A stretch of 64,000 nt of DNA. It comes from Sutcliffiella horikoshii. GTDB taxonomy: Bacteria > Bacillota > Bacilli > Bacillales > Bacillaceae_I. The position numbers and the translations under genes were made by a program. The notes below the pieces were generated by a model that made no database searches, had not been told where the DNA came from, and worked only from the letters and a program-made list of their open reading frames with translations. Position 1 is the stretch's first letter; every line of letters starts with the position of its first letter. Of the stretch, positions 1 to 8,436 are shown piece after piece. Location of the stretch: contig NZ_JAIVKY010000008.1 of NCBI RefSeq assembly GCF_020524325.1, forward strand, positions 248,001 through 312,000, given 5' to 3'.

Positions 1-347
1 CTCAAACGGGTCTAGGTTTCATGGCGATGATGGGTATCGTTTCACTTGCTGGAATAGTGGTTAGGAATGCTACCGTGTTCATTGAATTCATGGAATCCCG
101 TTTGCAAGAAGGTGCAACGTTGAGCGAAGCGGTCATTGATTCAGGTAAAGCAAGGTTGCGACCGGTTGTACTGACGGCCTTTACGTCTATCGCTGCTTTA
201 TTACCGATAGCATTCAGCGGAGATGTATTATTTACCCCGCTTGCCATTTCCATTATTTCAGGGATTTTCTTCTCGACCTTCTTTACATTGTTGTTTGTAC
301 CAGCATTTTATATAGTGATAAAAAAGAAACAAGTGAAAGAAGTCTAA
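1..347 (+). CDS. RND-family efflux permease, C-terminal end (partial)
   Basis: Only the last 115 or so codons are in the window; the frame is open from base 3 and stops at 345-347. The protein is the terminal membrane part of an AcrB/SwrC-type proton-driven resistance-nodulation-division exporter. What shows this is the order of a hydrophobic helix with a VxLAGIVVRNATVFIEF-type stretch, a conserved cytoplasmic loop with the RLRPVVLTAFTSIAALLP signature, and two final hydrophobic helices ending in a lysine-rich tail. In Gram-positive bacteria these pumps export lipophilic compounds such as surfactin-like peptides and detergents. A hairpin follows immediately, so this is the last gene of its unit. 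The substrate cannot be told from this fragment. Confidence 0.9.
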   Translation, partial: QTGLGFMAMMGIVSLAGIVVRNATVFIEFMESRLQEGATLSEAVIDSGKARLRPVVLTAFTSIAALLPIAFSGDVLFTPLAISIISGIFFSTFFTLLFVPAFYIVIKKKQVKEV

Positions 348-355
348 GAAATGTT

Positions 356-394
356 AACGGGTATCCATCTAAGAATGGATGCCCGTTTTCTTTT
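356..394 (+). terminator. Rho-independent terminator of the RND gene
   Basis: The arms AACGGGTATCCAT and TGGATGCCCGTT pair (one G-T) around a short loop and are followed by TTCTTTT. Confidence 0.8.
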
Positions 395-461
395 GTAACC
401 TCTCTGTAACTCCTGTCTCCTATAGTGTTAATATCTTGTAAAGTGTAGGGGAGAGATGGAA

Positions 462-1964
462 GTGGAAATGAATGGTTCTTGGTTACAGAAGCGTTCACAA
501 CATTCTCCATATAAAATCGCAGTGATAGACGGCGAAACGGGAGAAAGATGGAATTATAAGCAATTATACGAACGATCAAGAGATATGGCTGGAAGACTGT
601 TATCTGCTGGTATCGGACAGGGAGATCGCGTGGCTTTGTTGTCACCAAATCATATAGTGTACTTTGATTTGCTATTTGCATGTGGAGAAATAGGAGCAAT
701 TTTTGTACCGCTAAATTGGAGACTGGCGGAAAATGAATGGAACTTTATAGTAAAAGATTGCAAGGCTAAATGCGTGGTAGTGCATGAGGACTATTTGGAG
801 GAATCTAAACAATTGAATTGTCAGGTCTTCTCTCTAAAGGAATTGGCGGATAAAGAACTGCAAATGCATCGTACACACACCACAAGTTTCACTGACGCAG
901 CGGCCATCATTTATACAGGCGGTACAACTGGAAACCCAAAGGGAGTAATATTAACTTACGAAAACATCACAAGTAATGCTGTCAATACTATCGTAAGCTG
1001 GGGATTAAATGGAGAAGATATCACCCTCACATGTCTGCCTATGTTTCATACAGGTGGCCTTAATGCCTTGTCGACTCCATTACTCATGGCTGGTGGGACT
1101 GTTGTCTTAATGAGGAATTTTGAAGCGGAAAAAGCCATCCAACTATTAGACTTGTATAAGTGTACAATTGCCCTTATGGTACCAACCATGTATAGCATGC
1201 TGATAGAGCATCCACATTTTCAGGGTACAGACTTTTCGACTATGAAAACATTTCTTTCGGGTGGTGCGCCTTGTCCACTGGAAATCTACGAAGCATTCTA
1301 CCAAAAGGGAAAATTGTTTAAGGAAGGATATGGATTAACAGAAGCAGGTCCAAACAACTTTTACATTGATCCTCATGAGGCATATGGAAAAAAGGGATCA
1401 GTCGGCAAAGCAATGTTATTCAATGAAGTGAAATTAATGATAAATGACAGCTTAGAAGCGGTTGAGGAGGAAGTTGGAGAAATCTATATAAGAGGTTCCC
1501 ATGTCTTCTCGGAATATTGGGGGAAAGAAGAGGAAACCAAGAAAGCCAAGCAAGATGGATGGCTGAGAACAGGTGATTTGGGTCGCAGAGATGCAGATGG
1601 TTATTTTTATATAGTCGGCAGGACGAAAGATATGATTATTTCTGGTGGGGAAAATATTTACCCACTGGAAGTAGAGCAGATACTTTGTCGTCATGAAGCG
1701 GTCAAGGAAGCATGTGTAATCGGTGTACCACATCCTGTTTGGGGAGAGGCGGTTCTTGCTATTGTTTCTAGCAAGAAGCAAACTTCTGAGAAGGAATTAC
1801 TGGCCTTCTGCAAGACGAGAATCGGAGCCTATAAAATACCTAAGAAAATAGTCTTTGTATCGGAATTACCGAAGACAGCAGTTGGTAAACTGGATAAAAA
1901 AGATCTACAGCAGTCTTTTAAGTGGTTATTCGATTACAACGAAAATAAAGAAGAACATGTATAA
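462..1964 (+). CDS. Class I adenylate-forming acyl-CoA synthetase-like protein
   Basis: About 500 residues, the usual size for fatty-acid or o-succinylbenzoate CoA ligases. These enzymes activate a carboxylate with ATP and transfer the acyl group to CoA. Visible motifs are the P-loop-like YTGGTTGNPKG (about 151-161), GYGLTEAG (about 289-296), the hinge region DGWLRTGDLG (about 365) followed by GRTKDMIISGGENIYP, and the C-terminal catalytic lysine in KTAVGKLDKK. The best Shine-Dalgarno (AGGGGAG, 447-453) is 8 bases before the GTG at 462. The ATG at 456 is too close to it and the ATG at 468 is a little far, so the start is uncertain by 2 codons either way. The gene stands alone between two terminators. 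It resembles medium/long-chain acyl-CoA ligases at least as much as MenE, and no men genes are nearby, so the substrate is left open. Confidence 0.85.
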   Translation: MEMNGSWLQKRSQHSPYKIAVIDGETGERWNYKQLYERSRDMAGRLLSAGIGQGDRVALLSPNHIVYFDLLFACGEIGAIFVPLNWRLAENEWNFIVKDCKAKCVVVHEDYLEESKQLNCQVFSLKELADKELQMHRTHTTSFTDAAAIIYTGGTTGNPKGVILTYENITSNAVNTIVSWGLNGEDITLTCLPMFHTGGLNALSTPLLMAGGTVVLMRNFEAEKAIQLLDLYKCTIALMVPTMYSMLIEHPHFQGTDFSTMKTFLSGGAPCPLEIYEAFYQKGKLFKEGYGLTEAGPNNFYIDPHEAYGKKGSVGKAMLFNEVKLMINDSLEAVEEEVGEIYIRGSHVFSEYWGKEEETKKAKQDGWLRTGDLGRRDADGYFYIVGRTKDMIISGGENIYPLEVEQILCRHEAVKEACVIGVPHPVWGEAVLAIVSSKKQTSEKELLAFCKTRIGAYKIPKKIVFVSELPKTAVGKLDKKDLQQSFKWLFDYNENKEEHV

Positions 1965-1977
1965 TGGAATAATTAAC

Positions 1978-2023
1978 AAAAAGATACACCTAGCAATTAT
2001 TGCACACTAGGTGTATCTTTTTA
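1978..2023 (+). terminator. Rho-independent terminator after acyl-CoA synthetase gene
   Basis: A perfect 16-bp stem, AAAAAGATACACCTAG with CTAGGTGTATCTTTTT, closes a 13-base loop and ends in a T run. Confidence 0.9.
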
Positions 2024-2116
2024 TTGTAGGGATATACTTTAAATGAAACATTATTATTCTTTAGTTCGTACAAGTAGTATCTACTATAAATTAATTAAAA
2101 GGTGATTGCATATATT

Positions 2117-2389
2117 ATGGAATTCTATCTTGATATTCTGCTATACGCACCATATGTAACTGCCGCCGTCCTTTGCGTTTTGACATTTTGCTTTTTCGTG
2201 GATTCTAAATATGTTGTATACCAGCACAATGGTTATACGACATCTTTGGACCTTGAAACGAATAAAATGCAGTCTGTTATCGGAAAGCGGAGAAGGTTGA
2301 TTACATTCATATATAGAAAAAGGCCAACAAAAGAAACAACCTTAGATGAAGAAGATTCCTCTATCTACTTTGCATACTTGAGTAAATAA
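2117..2389 (+). CDS. mifM: MifM-like membrane-insertion monitor / arrest leader peptide
   Basis: A small protein with one N-terminal hydrophobic segment (roughly residues 5-30), then a basic stretch (GKRRR, YRKRPTK), then an acidic DEED cluster about 13 residues before the end. It ends 26 bases before yidC2. This matches the architecture of B. subtilis MifM (YqzJ), which lies directly upstream of yidC2 (yqjG). MifM stalls the ribosome at a C-terminal acidic cluster when SpoIIIJ/YidC1 activity is low, and the stalled ribosome unmasks the yidC2 ribosome site. The hairpin needed for this is present here (see 2355-2411). The start is taken as ATG 2117, 10 bases after AAAAGGTGAT; a GTG at 2102 lies inside that ribosome site and is unlikely. 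Identity is inferred from position, size and motif order, since the family diverges fast in sequence. Confidence 0.82.
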   Translation: MEFYLDILLYAPYVTAAVLCVLTFCFFVDSKYVVYQHNGYTTSLDLETNKMQSVIGKRRRLITFIYRKRPTKETTLDEEDSSIYFAYLSK

Positions 2390-2411
2390 CCTTGTAAAAA
2401 GTAGGAGGAAT
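2355..2411 (+). promoter_or_regulatory. Hairpin sequestering the yidC2 Shine-Dalgarno
   Basis: The 5' arm ATTCCTC (2355-2361), bulge TAT, CTACTTT (2365-2371) pairs perfectly over 14 bp with AAAGTAG (2398-2404) and GAGGAAT (2405-2411). The 3' arm contains the whole AGGAGG ribosome site of yidC2. The 5' arm begins in the Asp codon that ends the DEED cluster of the upstream ORF, so a ribosome paused there would cover and open it. This is the arrangement expected for MifM-type control. Confidence 0.85.
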
Positions 2412-2415
2412 TAAA

Positions 2416-3186
2416 ATGAAGAAATTTTGGACAGTAAGTTTAGTCATTTTTTTATTGGCTTTATTAGCAGGTTGTAACATGAGTGAGCCCATTACCGCAG
2501 ATAGTTCAGGGGTATGGAACCATTATTTTGTCTATCCTTTGTCCCTAGCATTGACGACGGTCGCAGATTGGACTGGTGGAAGCTACGGAATATCCATCAT
2601 CATTGTTACAATCGCTATTCGTACACTTATTTTGCCACTTGCATTGAAGCAGCAGAAAAACATGCTTGCCATGCAAAAACTAAAGCCGGAAATGGAAGCG
2701 TTGCAAAAGAAGTATAAAGACAAGAAAAAACCAGATGACCAAAAAGAAATGCAAAAAGAATTAATGGCATTATACCAAACGCACAAAGTGAACCCTGCCG
2801 CGGGTTGTTTTCCAATGTTGATTCAGATGCCTGTAATCATGGCCTTCTATTATGCAATCGGCAGAACGACGGAAATAGCCGAGCATTCTTTCTTTTGGGT
2901 AAGTCTTGGTCAGCCAGATCCATTATATATCCTCCCGGTTGTGGCAGCTATCACAACATTCATCCAGACAAGAGTCACGATGACAGATGACGTTCAGCCA
3001 CAGATGAAGATGGTGATGAATATCATCCCAGTGTTTATATTGATCGCCGGATTGACGTTACCATCTGCGCTGGCACTTTATTGGGTGATAGGAAACTTAT
3101 TCGGAATTGGACAAGGGCTATATCTGAAAAAACGAATGAAAACGTTGAAACAGATGGAAGAAACAACAGTCGTTCCGAGCACATAA
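2416..3186 (+). CDS. yidC2: Membrane protein insertase YidC2 (Oxa1 family)
   Basis: A 256-residue lipoprotein insertase that places membrane proteins into the cytoplasmic membrane with or without SecYEG. It has a lipoprotein signal ending LLALLAGC with Cys20 as the lipidated residue. The Oxa1 core has five membrane segments, and the conserved hydrophilic-groove arginine is visible as Arg69 in VTIAIRTLILP. A cytoplasmic charged hairpin (roughly 80-115, with KPEMEALQKKYKDKK) and a short basic C-terminal tail follow. Placement directly after a MifM-like leader identifies it as the inducible paralogue (YqjG type) rather than the constitutive SpoIIIJ copy. Its ribosome site AGGAGG (2404-2408) is inside the regulatory hairpin, so translation should depend on stalling in the leader. 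Confidence 0.95.
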   Translation: MKKFWTVSLVIFLLALLAGCNMSEPITADSSGVWNHYFVYPLSLALTTVADWTGGSYGISIIIVTIAIRTLILPLALKQQKNMLAMQKLKPEMEALQKKYKDKKKPDDQKEMQKELMALYQTHKVNPAAGCFPMLIQMPVIMAFYYAIGRTTEIAEHSFFWVSLGQPDPLYILPVVAAITTFIQTRVTMTDDVQPQMKMVMNIIPVFILIAGLTLPSALALYWVIGNLFGIGQGLYLKKRMKTLKQMEETTVVPST

Positions 3187-3204
3187 CCTAATGAAAAACC
3201 CTCT

Positions 3205-3240
3205 AACCTCCTTTTTGACAGGGAAGTTGGAGGTTTTTTT
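3205..3240 (+). terminator. Rho-independent terminator of yidC2
   Basis: AACCTCC pairs with GGAGGTT across a 17-base loop, followed by seven T. Confidence 0.8.
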
Positions 3241-3248
3241 ATAATCCG

Positions 3249-3371
3249 GTTGATTTCCGTTCCAGGCGCTTCGCTTGCCTGCGGGCGGTCCGTGAACCTC
3301 CTCACTTCGTTGCGGGGGCTCACCTGTCCCTTCCTCCCGCGGGCGTCTGCGCGCCTTCCACTACAATCAAC
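3249..3371 (-). repeat. Dispersed structured repeat, subfamily A, copy 1
   Basis: Read on the minus strand it runs from GTTGATTG to ATCAAC and is 123 bp. It contains AGGCGC/GCGCCT and GTGAG/CTCAC complementary pairs. It shares nearly all its sequence with the copies at 25879 (interrupted) and 39889. The only variable part is the loop between the GAGGAGG-like and CCCC-like segments. It is noncoding and is paired head-to-head with a subfamily B copy 89 bases on. Confidence 0.85.
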
Positions 3372-3460
3372 AAATGTTACTTCATTTACTTAAGGTTTGT
3401 GAGTGTTAATCTAACTGAGTTAACTAATAGCATCAACAATTCGTTCTCTATGTACCCTAG

Positions 3461-3586
3461 CTGTGGATTGGAGCAAATGGTGAAGACTCCAGCGGGGGAG
3501 TAACGGTAGCTTGAGACCCCGCAGCACAGCGAGGAGGCTCAAGCACCGTCCCGCGGAAAGCGAAACCATTTGCGGAAAGGAACAGC
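3461..3586 (+). repeat. Dispersed structured repeat, subfamily B, copy 1
   Basis: Runs from GCTGTGGATTGGAGC to GGAACAGC. It has CAAATGGT/ACCATTTG, ACTCC/GGAGT and TTGAG/CTCAA helices. The third base pair of the CAAATGGY helix differs from the other B copies (T-A instead of C-G), which keeps pairing. No reading frame is conserved through it. Confidence 0.88.
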
Positions 3587-3622
3587 GTCGATAACCTAAC
3601 CAACTAAGCTTGTAAGAATCGC

Positions 3623-4765
3623 TTACACATCTTCCCTAATCCCCAATATGAAAACAGCATTCAATATAAACCATATGCCTAAAAAGCCAAGGACAGACAG
3701 AAACGAGAAGTTATGGCTTATGATAGGACTGACCGCAGTGCCAATCAATAAAGTAAAAGAATAAAAGGAAATGGCGCTTCCGCGGTGTTTACTGCCTAAT
3801 ATCCCAATATATGTGATGATTGCCGGTAGGAAAAAGGAGATAGCAGCCACATAGATCACAGAAAAAGCACCTATCACAAATAGGTTCTCATAAAAAATCA
3901 TCATAAAGAAGAACGAAAAGGAAATGCTCAACGAACAAATAAGAAGTAGGCGCTTTGAACCGAGGGTCCGCATCAATATATCAGAAAAGAGACAAGAAAC
4001 AGTACCCACCAACCCGAAAGAACGGACCAATAAAAAAGATTGATCAGGAAACGCTTCAGATAAAAACTGAAACAGACTATCGTAAAAAGTCACAAAGGAG
4101 AGCAGCAAGGAGAAAACAATAAGATAAAGAATCCTTAAATCACGATCCGTCAAAAGCGTGAGAAAATGTTTCCAAGGTTTGTCCCCAGTAATGATCAAAG
4201 AATGACCTGGACTTAAAATAAGAAGTGCCAATAAGAACAATAGGAAGTAAATCAGTGAAAAGAAAATAAATACACTTTCCCACTGAAAGTAAGTGACTAT
4301 AGCTTCGCTTATCATTGGTCCAAAGATGCCAGATAACAGAAAACCTGCATTAATAAGAGAAATGGTAAACGTTCGAAGGGATTGGGAGAAATGGTCAAAG
4401 CAATAGGCAAAAGCAACTGGTGCAAAGCAACCGAGGGTGAAGCCTTGAATGGAGCGGGAAACGTACAAGTGAGAAATAGTTGCAGAGTGCGCAATAAGTA
4501 TGGTGGCTAATGCAGAAAACAGAAACCCGTAGCCAATGATATTCTTCCGGCCAAATCGATCGGATAATGGCCCAAAGATCAGGAGGCCAATTGCATAGAA
4601 GACGCTAAAGAAACTGCTGGCTAATATTACTTTTTGTTTGGAAACATGCCATTCCAAGCTAATGGGATCATATAGCGGGATTAGGGAGTAAAGGTTACAG
4701 ACGACTAAAAACCCCATAACGATTAATAATGTTGCTGAAAAATAATGGTTTTTTCTTCGTTCCAT
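3623..4765 (-). CDS. Major facilitator superfamily transporter
   Basis: 380 residues with about 12 hydrophobic segments. The MFS motif A is clear between helices 2 and 3 (GPLSDRFGRKNI, about 64-75), and a helix-5 drug-exporter-like stretch (INAGFLLSGIFGPMISEAI, about 138) suggests a proton-coupled exporter of the YgaY/YybF drug-resistance type. It starts at ATG 4765, preceded by AGGTGAACC. It is transcribed away from addB, and the two genes share the 158-base upstream region. The substrate is not recognisable from sequence. Confidence 0.85.
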   Translation of the reverse strand: MERRKNHYFSATLLIVMGFLVVCNLYSLIPLYDPISLEWHVSKQKVILASSFFSVFYAIGLLIFGPLSDRFGRKNIIGYGFLFSALATILIAHSATISHLYVSRSIQGFTLGCFAPVAFAYCFDHFSQSLRTFTISLINAGFLLSGIFGPMISEAIVTYFQWESVFIFFSLIYFLLFLLALLILSPGHSLIITGDKPWKHFLTLLTDRDLRILYLIVFSLLLSFVTFYDSLFQFLSEAFPDQSFLLVRSFGLVGTVSCLFSDILMRTLGSKRLLLICSLSISFSFFFMMIFYENLFVIGAFSVIYVAAISFFLPAIITYIGILGSKHRGSAISFYSFTLLIGTAVSPIISHNFSFLSVLGFLGIWFILNAVFILGIREDV

Positions 4766-4834
4766 TTCGGTTCACCTGCCCATTTTACCTTATGCATTGG
4801 GGGTTTGATCGGTTCCATCTTCGAAAGTAACCCG

Positions 4835-4864
4835 TTGGCAATAATAGTAGTTTTTCAGTACAAT
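4835..4864 (+). promoter_or_regulatory. Probable sigma-A promoter of addBA-sbcDC
   Basis: TTGGCA (4835-4840) and TACAAT (4859-4864) with an 18-base spacer lie 60 bases before addB. Confidence 0.55.
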
Positions 4865-4923
4865 AGAATAAGAAGAACATAAGTGCGTATTATCTTTTGA
4901 ATGGAGAAAATGGGGGATATCTA

Positions 4924-7900
4924 GTGTCTATACGATTTTTATTAGGAAGAACAGGCAGCGGGAAAACAACCTGGTGCAACGAGCAAATTCTTCGCATGCT
5001 TAGAGAAGACCCACAAGGTCCGCCAATTGTCTACCTTGTGCCGGAACAGATGACTTTTCAATCAGAATACCGGATCGTTCAGTCACCTGATGTAAAGGGT
5101 ATGATACGGGCACAAGTATTCAGTTTTACTCGTCTAGCATGGAGAATTTTACAGGAAGTCGGCGGTATCAGCCGTTTTCATATCGATCAAACCGGAATTC
5201 ATATGCTGCTTCGGAAGGTGATTGAGGAACACAAAAGTAAGTTCCATGTGTTTGGGAAGTCTGCCGAGCAGTTCGGATTTATTGAACAAATGGAAAGTAT
5301 GATTACAGAGTTTAAACGATATTGCGTCACACCAGAACTTTTACATGAAGAAATCGTACGGATTGGAGAAGATGCCTCCATTTCTGAGCACGAAAAAATG
5401 CTAGCTAAAAAGCTGACGGACATACTAGTTGTCTATCGTCAGTTAGAAGAAACACTCGAAGGCAAATATTTGGACGGCGAAGATTACTTACAACTATTGG
5501 CGGAAAAAATACCAAATTCGAGCTATATCCAAAAAGCAGACATTTTCATTGATGGTTTTCACAGCTTCACGCCTCAGGAATTGGAAGTCTTGAAGGAATT
5601 AATGAAACATGCAAACTCGGTCACGGTTGCCTTGACTGCGGATAAGCCATATGACGAAGAAGCACCATATGATCTTCATCTGTTCAGGGAGACCGGAACG
5701 ACCTATCAAAGACTGAGGGATATAGTCATCGAAGAAGGATGCGAACTAGAAGAACCGGTGCTTTTAAAAGGCACTCCCCGTTTTCAACATGCTGATTCCT
5801 TGCGTCATATGGAACAGTATTTTGATGTTCGTCCAACAGTCGTCTATCCGGAAAAGGCTGATGTATCTATTTTACAAGCAGTCAATCGCAGGGCTGAAAT
5901 GGAAGGCATTGCGCGGGAAATCGTCTCGCTTGTCAGGGACAAGGATAACCGCTATAAAGATATAGCTGTTATTGTGAGAAATGCAGAATCTTATATTGAT
6001 TTGGTTAATACTGTTTTCAAAGATTATGACATCCCTTTTTTCGTCGATCAAAAGCGGACAATGCTACATCATCCTTTAGTGGAGTTGCTTCGTTCAAGCC
6101 TTGAAGTAATTTCAAGAAACTGGCGCTATGAATCTGTTTTTCGTTGTGTAAAGACAGATTTCTTTTACGAGTTAGATCAAGATATCATTGAGATGCGTGA
6201 AAAGACGGACAAGCTGGAAAACTATTGCCTGTCGTATGGGATACAAGGGAATAGATGGACTGCGACTGAGCCGTGGAAGTATCGTCGCTTTTTTAGTGTG
6301 GATACAGAAGGTCCATACGTACAAACGGATGAAGAGATTGCATATGAAAAAGAGATCAATGAGCTCAGAACGATGATTGTGGAGCCGCTTCATATGCTTG
6401 AAAAGCGCTGGAAAAAAGCAAAGTCAATCGATGGTTACTGCAAAGCGCTTTATGAATATCTGGAAGATTTGAAGATTCCGCAAAAACTGGAAGCAAGAAT
6501 GAAAAAGGCGGAGGAAGAAGGCAATCTGTCCGCTGCGAAAGAAAACGAGCAAGTGTGGAAGGCAATTATTCAAATGCTCGATCAGATGGTCGAACTGATA
6601 GGGGACCATCCCATTTCTTTATCCATGTTTATGAAAATGGTGGAAAGCGGATTGGAAAGTCTGCGATTTAGCCTGGTGCCACCAGCAATTGACCAGGTTA
6701 TCGTTGCGAACTTCGATCTTTCACGCTTGACAGATATTAAGCACAGTTTTGTGATTGGTGTAAATGATGGGGTGATTCCTGCCAAGATTAAGGACGAGGG
6801 GTTTATCTCAGAAGAAGAAAGAGAGCTATTGTCAAACTACGGAATGGAGCTTGCACCGACAAGTTTAGAACGGCTGCTTGATGAACATTTTCTTGTTTAT
6901 ACGTCATTCTTAAGCCCTTCCCATCACTTGTATATAAGCTATGCACTGGCAGACGAAGAGGGAAAAACCTTGTTGCCTTCTTCTTATATCAAGCGAATAA
7001 AGGAAATGTTTCCGGGGCTTGAGGAGAAATTGCTGCTGAATGAACCTGCAGAACTTACTAGTGAAGAGCAGTTAAGGTATATTCACACACCGTCAACCAC
7101 ATTATCCAACTTGGCAGTGCAGCTTCAAGCGTGGATGAAAAAGTATCCGGTCGAACCGATCTGGTGGGATGTGTACAATACACTGTTGGAAAATGAAGAG
7201 TGGCTAGATAAAACCGAACAGGTCTTACGAAGTTTATTTTACAAAAATGAAGCAAAAAAACTGAAGCAAAAGGTCAGTCGTGAATTATATGGTAATTTCA
7301 TGGAAGCTAGTGTGTCCAGGATGGAGAAATTCAGTGCATGTGCCTTTTCTCATTTTGCATCTCATGGGTTAAAGCTGAAGGAAAGAAAAATTTACCGTTT
7401 GGAAGCACCAGACATTGGTCAGCTCTTCCACGCGGCTCTTAAGCATATTTCAGATAAGTTAAGGAAAAGCGGCAACGATTGGAAGAACCTCACGAAACAG
7501 GAATGTGAAGTGCTAGCAAAAGAAGCCGTGCATATTCTCGCACCGAAGCTGCAAGGGGAAATTCTGTTAAGCTCCAACCGTTTCCACTACATCAAACGGA
7601 AGTTGGAAACCATTATCACTAGAGCTTCGCAAATCTTAAGCGATCATTCTAAAGCGAGCAAATTCACCCCAGTTGGTTTGGAACTTGGATTTGGAAAGCA
7701 AGAAGAGTTGCCACCAATCCAGATCAACTTGTCAAATGATGTGACAATGGAACTTGTAGGGCGTATAGACCGGGTGGATAAAGCAGAAGGAAGCAGTGGG
7801 TTATTGCTGCGGATCATTGATTATAAATCAAGCAACAAAGCGCTTGACCTGACAGAAGTTTATTATGGCTTGGCATTACAGATGCTGACCTATCTGGATA

Positions 7901-8436
7901 TCGTCATCTCCCATTCTAAAGGGTGGCTAGGAAGTGAAGCTACTCCTGCCGGTGTCCTGTATTTCCATGTTCATAATCCGATGATAAAAACAAACGGTAT
8001 GAAACCGGAGGACATCATTGAAGAGGAAATCTTTAAAAGCTTCAAAATGAAAGGACTTCTTTTAGGTGATGAAGAATCTGTGAAGCTGATGGATCAGACG
8101 CTCGAGACCGGACATTCCAAAATAGTATCTGCTGCACTGAAGAAGAATGGCGGATTTCAAGCGAACTCATCCATTGCAAGTGAAGAAGAATTCACGCAGC
8201 TCAGAACGTATGTAAGAAAGACATTTGAGGAAATTGGCATGAAGATATCAGAAGGGGAAACAAGCATTTCTCCTTACAAACTGAAGAATCAAACGCCTTG
8301 CACGTTTTGTTCGTATAAATCGTTTTGTCAGTTCGATACATCTCTTGATGAGAATGACTATAGAGTGTTGCCGACGATACCTAAAAATGAGGTCATTTCC
8401 TCGATGAAAACGAAGATAGAAGGGAGAGGGGAATGA
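4924..8436 (+). CDS. addB: ATP-dependent helicase/nuclease subunit AddB
   Basis: A 1170-residue subunit of AddAB, the Firmicute counterpart of RecBCD. It resects double-strand breaks, recognises Chi and prepares 3' ends for RecA. Walker A is at the N-terminus (GRTGSGKT, about 8-15). The nuclease domain is at the C-terminus with IDYKSS (Asp966, Lys968). Four cysteines that ligate the structural iron-sulfur cluster are in place: Cys806, then Cys1126, Cys1129 and Cys1135 in the CTFCSYKSFC motif. The spacing matches B. subtilis AddB closely. The start is GTG 4924, with GGGGG seven bases upstream; an in-frame TTG at 4897 has no ribosome site. The stop overlaps addA by 4 bases (ATGA), which implies coupled translation. 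Confidence 0.96.
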   Translation: MSIRFLLGRTGSGKTTWCNEQILRMLREDPQGPPIVYLVPEQMTFQSEYRIVQSPDVKGMIRAQVFSFTRLAWRILQEVGGISRFHIDQTGIHMLLRKVIEEHKSKFHVFGKSAEQFGFIEQMESMITEFKRYCVTPELLHEEIVRIGEDASISEHEKMLAKKLTDILVVYRQLEETLEGKYLDGEDYLQLLAEKIPNSSYIQKADIFIDGFHSFTPQELEVLKELMKHANSVTVALTADKPYDEEAPYDLHLFRETGTTYQRLRDIVIEEGCELEEPVLLKGTPRFQHADSLRHMEQYFDVRPTVVYPEKADVSILQAVNRRAEMEGIAREIVSLVRDKDNRYKDIAVIVRNAESYIDLVNTVFKDYDIPFFVDQKRTMLHHPLVELLRSSLEVISRNWRYESVFRCVKTDFFYELDQDIIEMREKTDKLENYCLSYGIQGNRWTATEPWKYRRFFSVDTEGPYVQTDEEIAYEKEINELRTMIVEPLHMLEKRWKKAKSIDGYCKALYEYLEDLKIPQKLEARMKKAEEEGNLSAAKENEQVWKAIIQMLDQMVELIGDHPISLSMFMKMVESGLESLRFSLVPPAIDQVIVANFDLSRLTDIKHSFVIGVNDGVIPAKIKDEGFISEEERELLSNYGMELAPTSLERLLDEHFLVYTSFLSPSHHLYISYALADEEGKTLLPSSYIKRIKEMFPGLEEKLLLNEPAELTSEEQLRYIHTPSTTLSNLAVQLQAWMKKYPVEPIWWDVYNTLLENEEWLDKTEQVLRSLFYKNEAKKLKQKVSRELYGNFMEASVSRMEKFSACAFSHFASHGLKLKERKIYRLEAPDIGQLFHAALKHISDKLRKSGNDWKNLTKQECEVLAKEAVHILAPKLQGEILLSSNRFHYIKRKLETIITRASQILSDHSKASKFTPVGLELGFGKQEELPPIQINLSNDVTMELVGRIDRVDKAEGSSGLLLRIIDYKSSNKALDLTEVYYGLALQMLTYLDIVISHSKGWLGSEATPAGVLYFHVHNPMIKTNGMKPEDIIEEEIFKSFKMKGLLLGDEESVKLMDQTLETGHSKIVSAALKKNGGFQANSSIASEEEFTQLRTYVRKTFEEIGMKISEGETSISPYKLKNQTPCTFCSYKSFCQFDTSLDENDYRVLPTIPKNEVISSMKTKIEGRGE

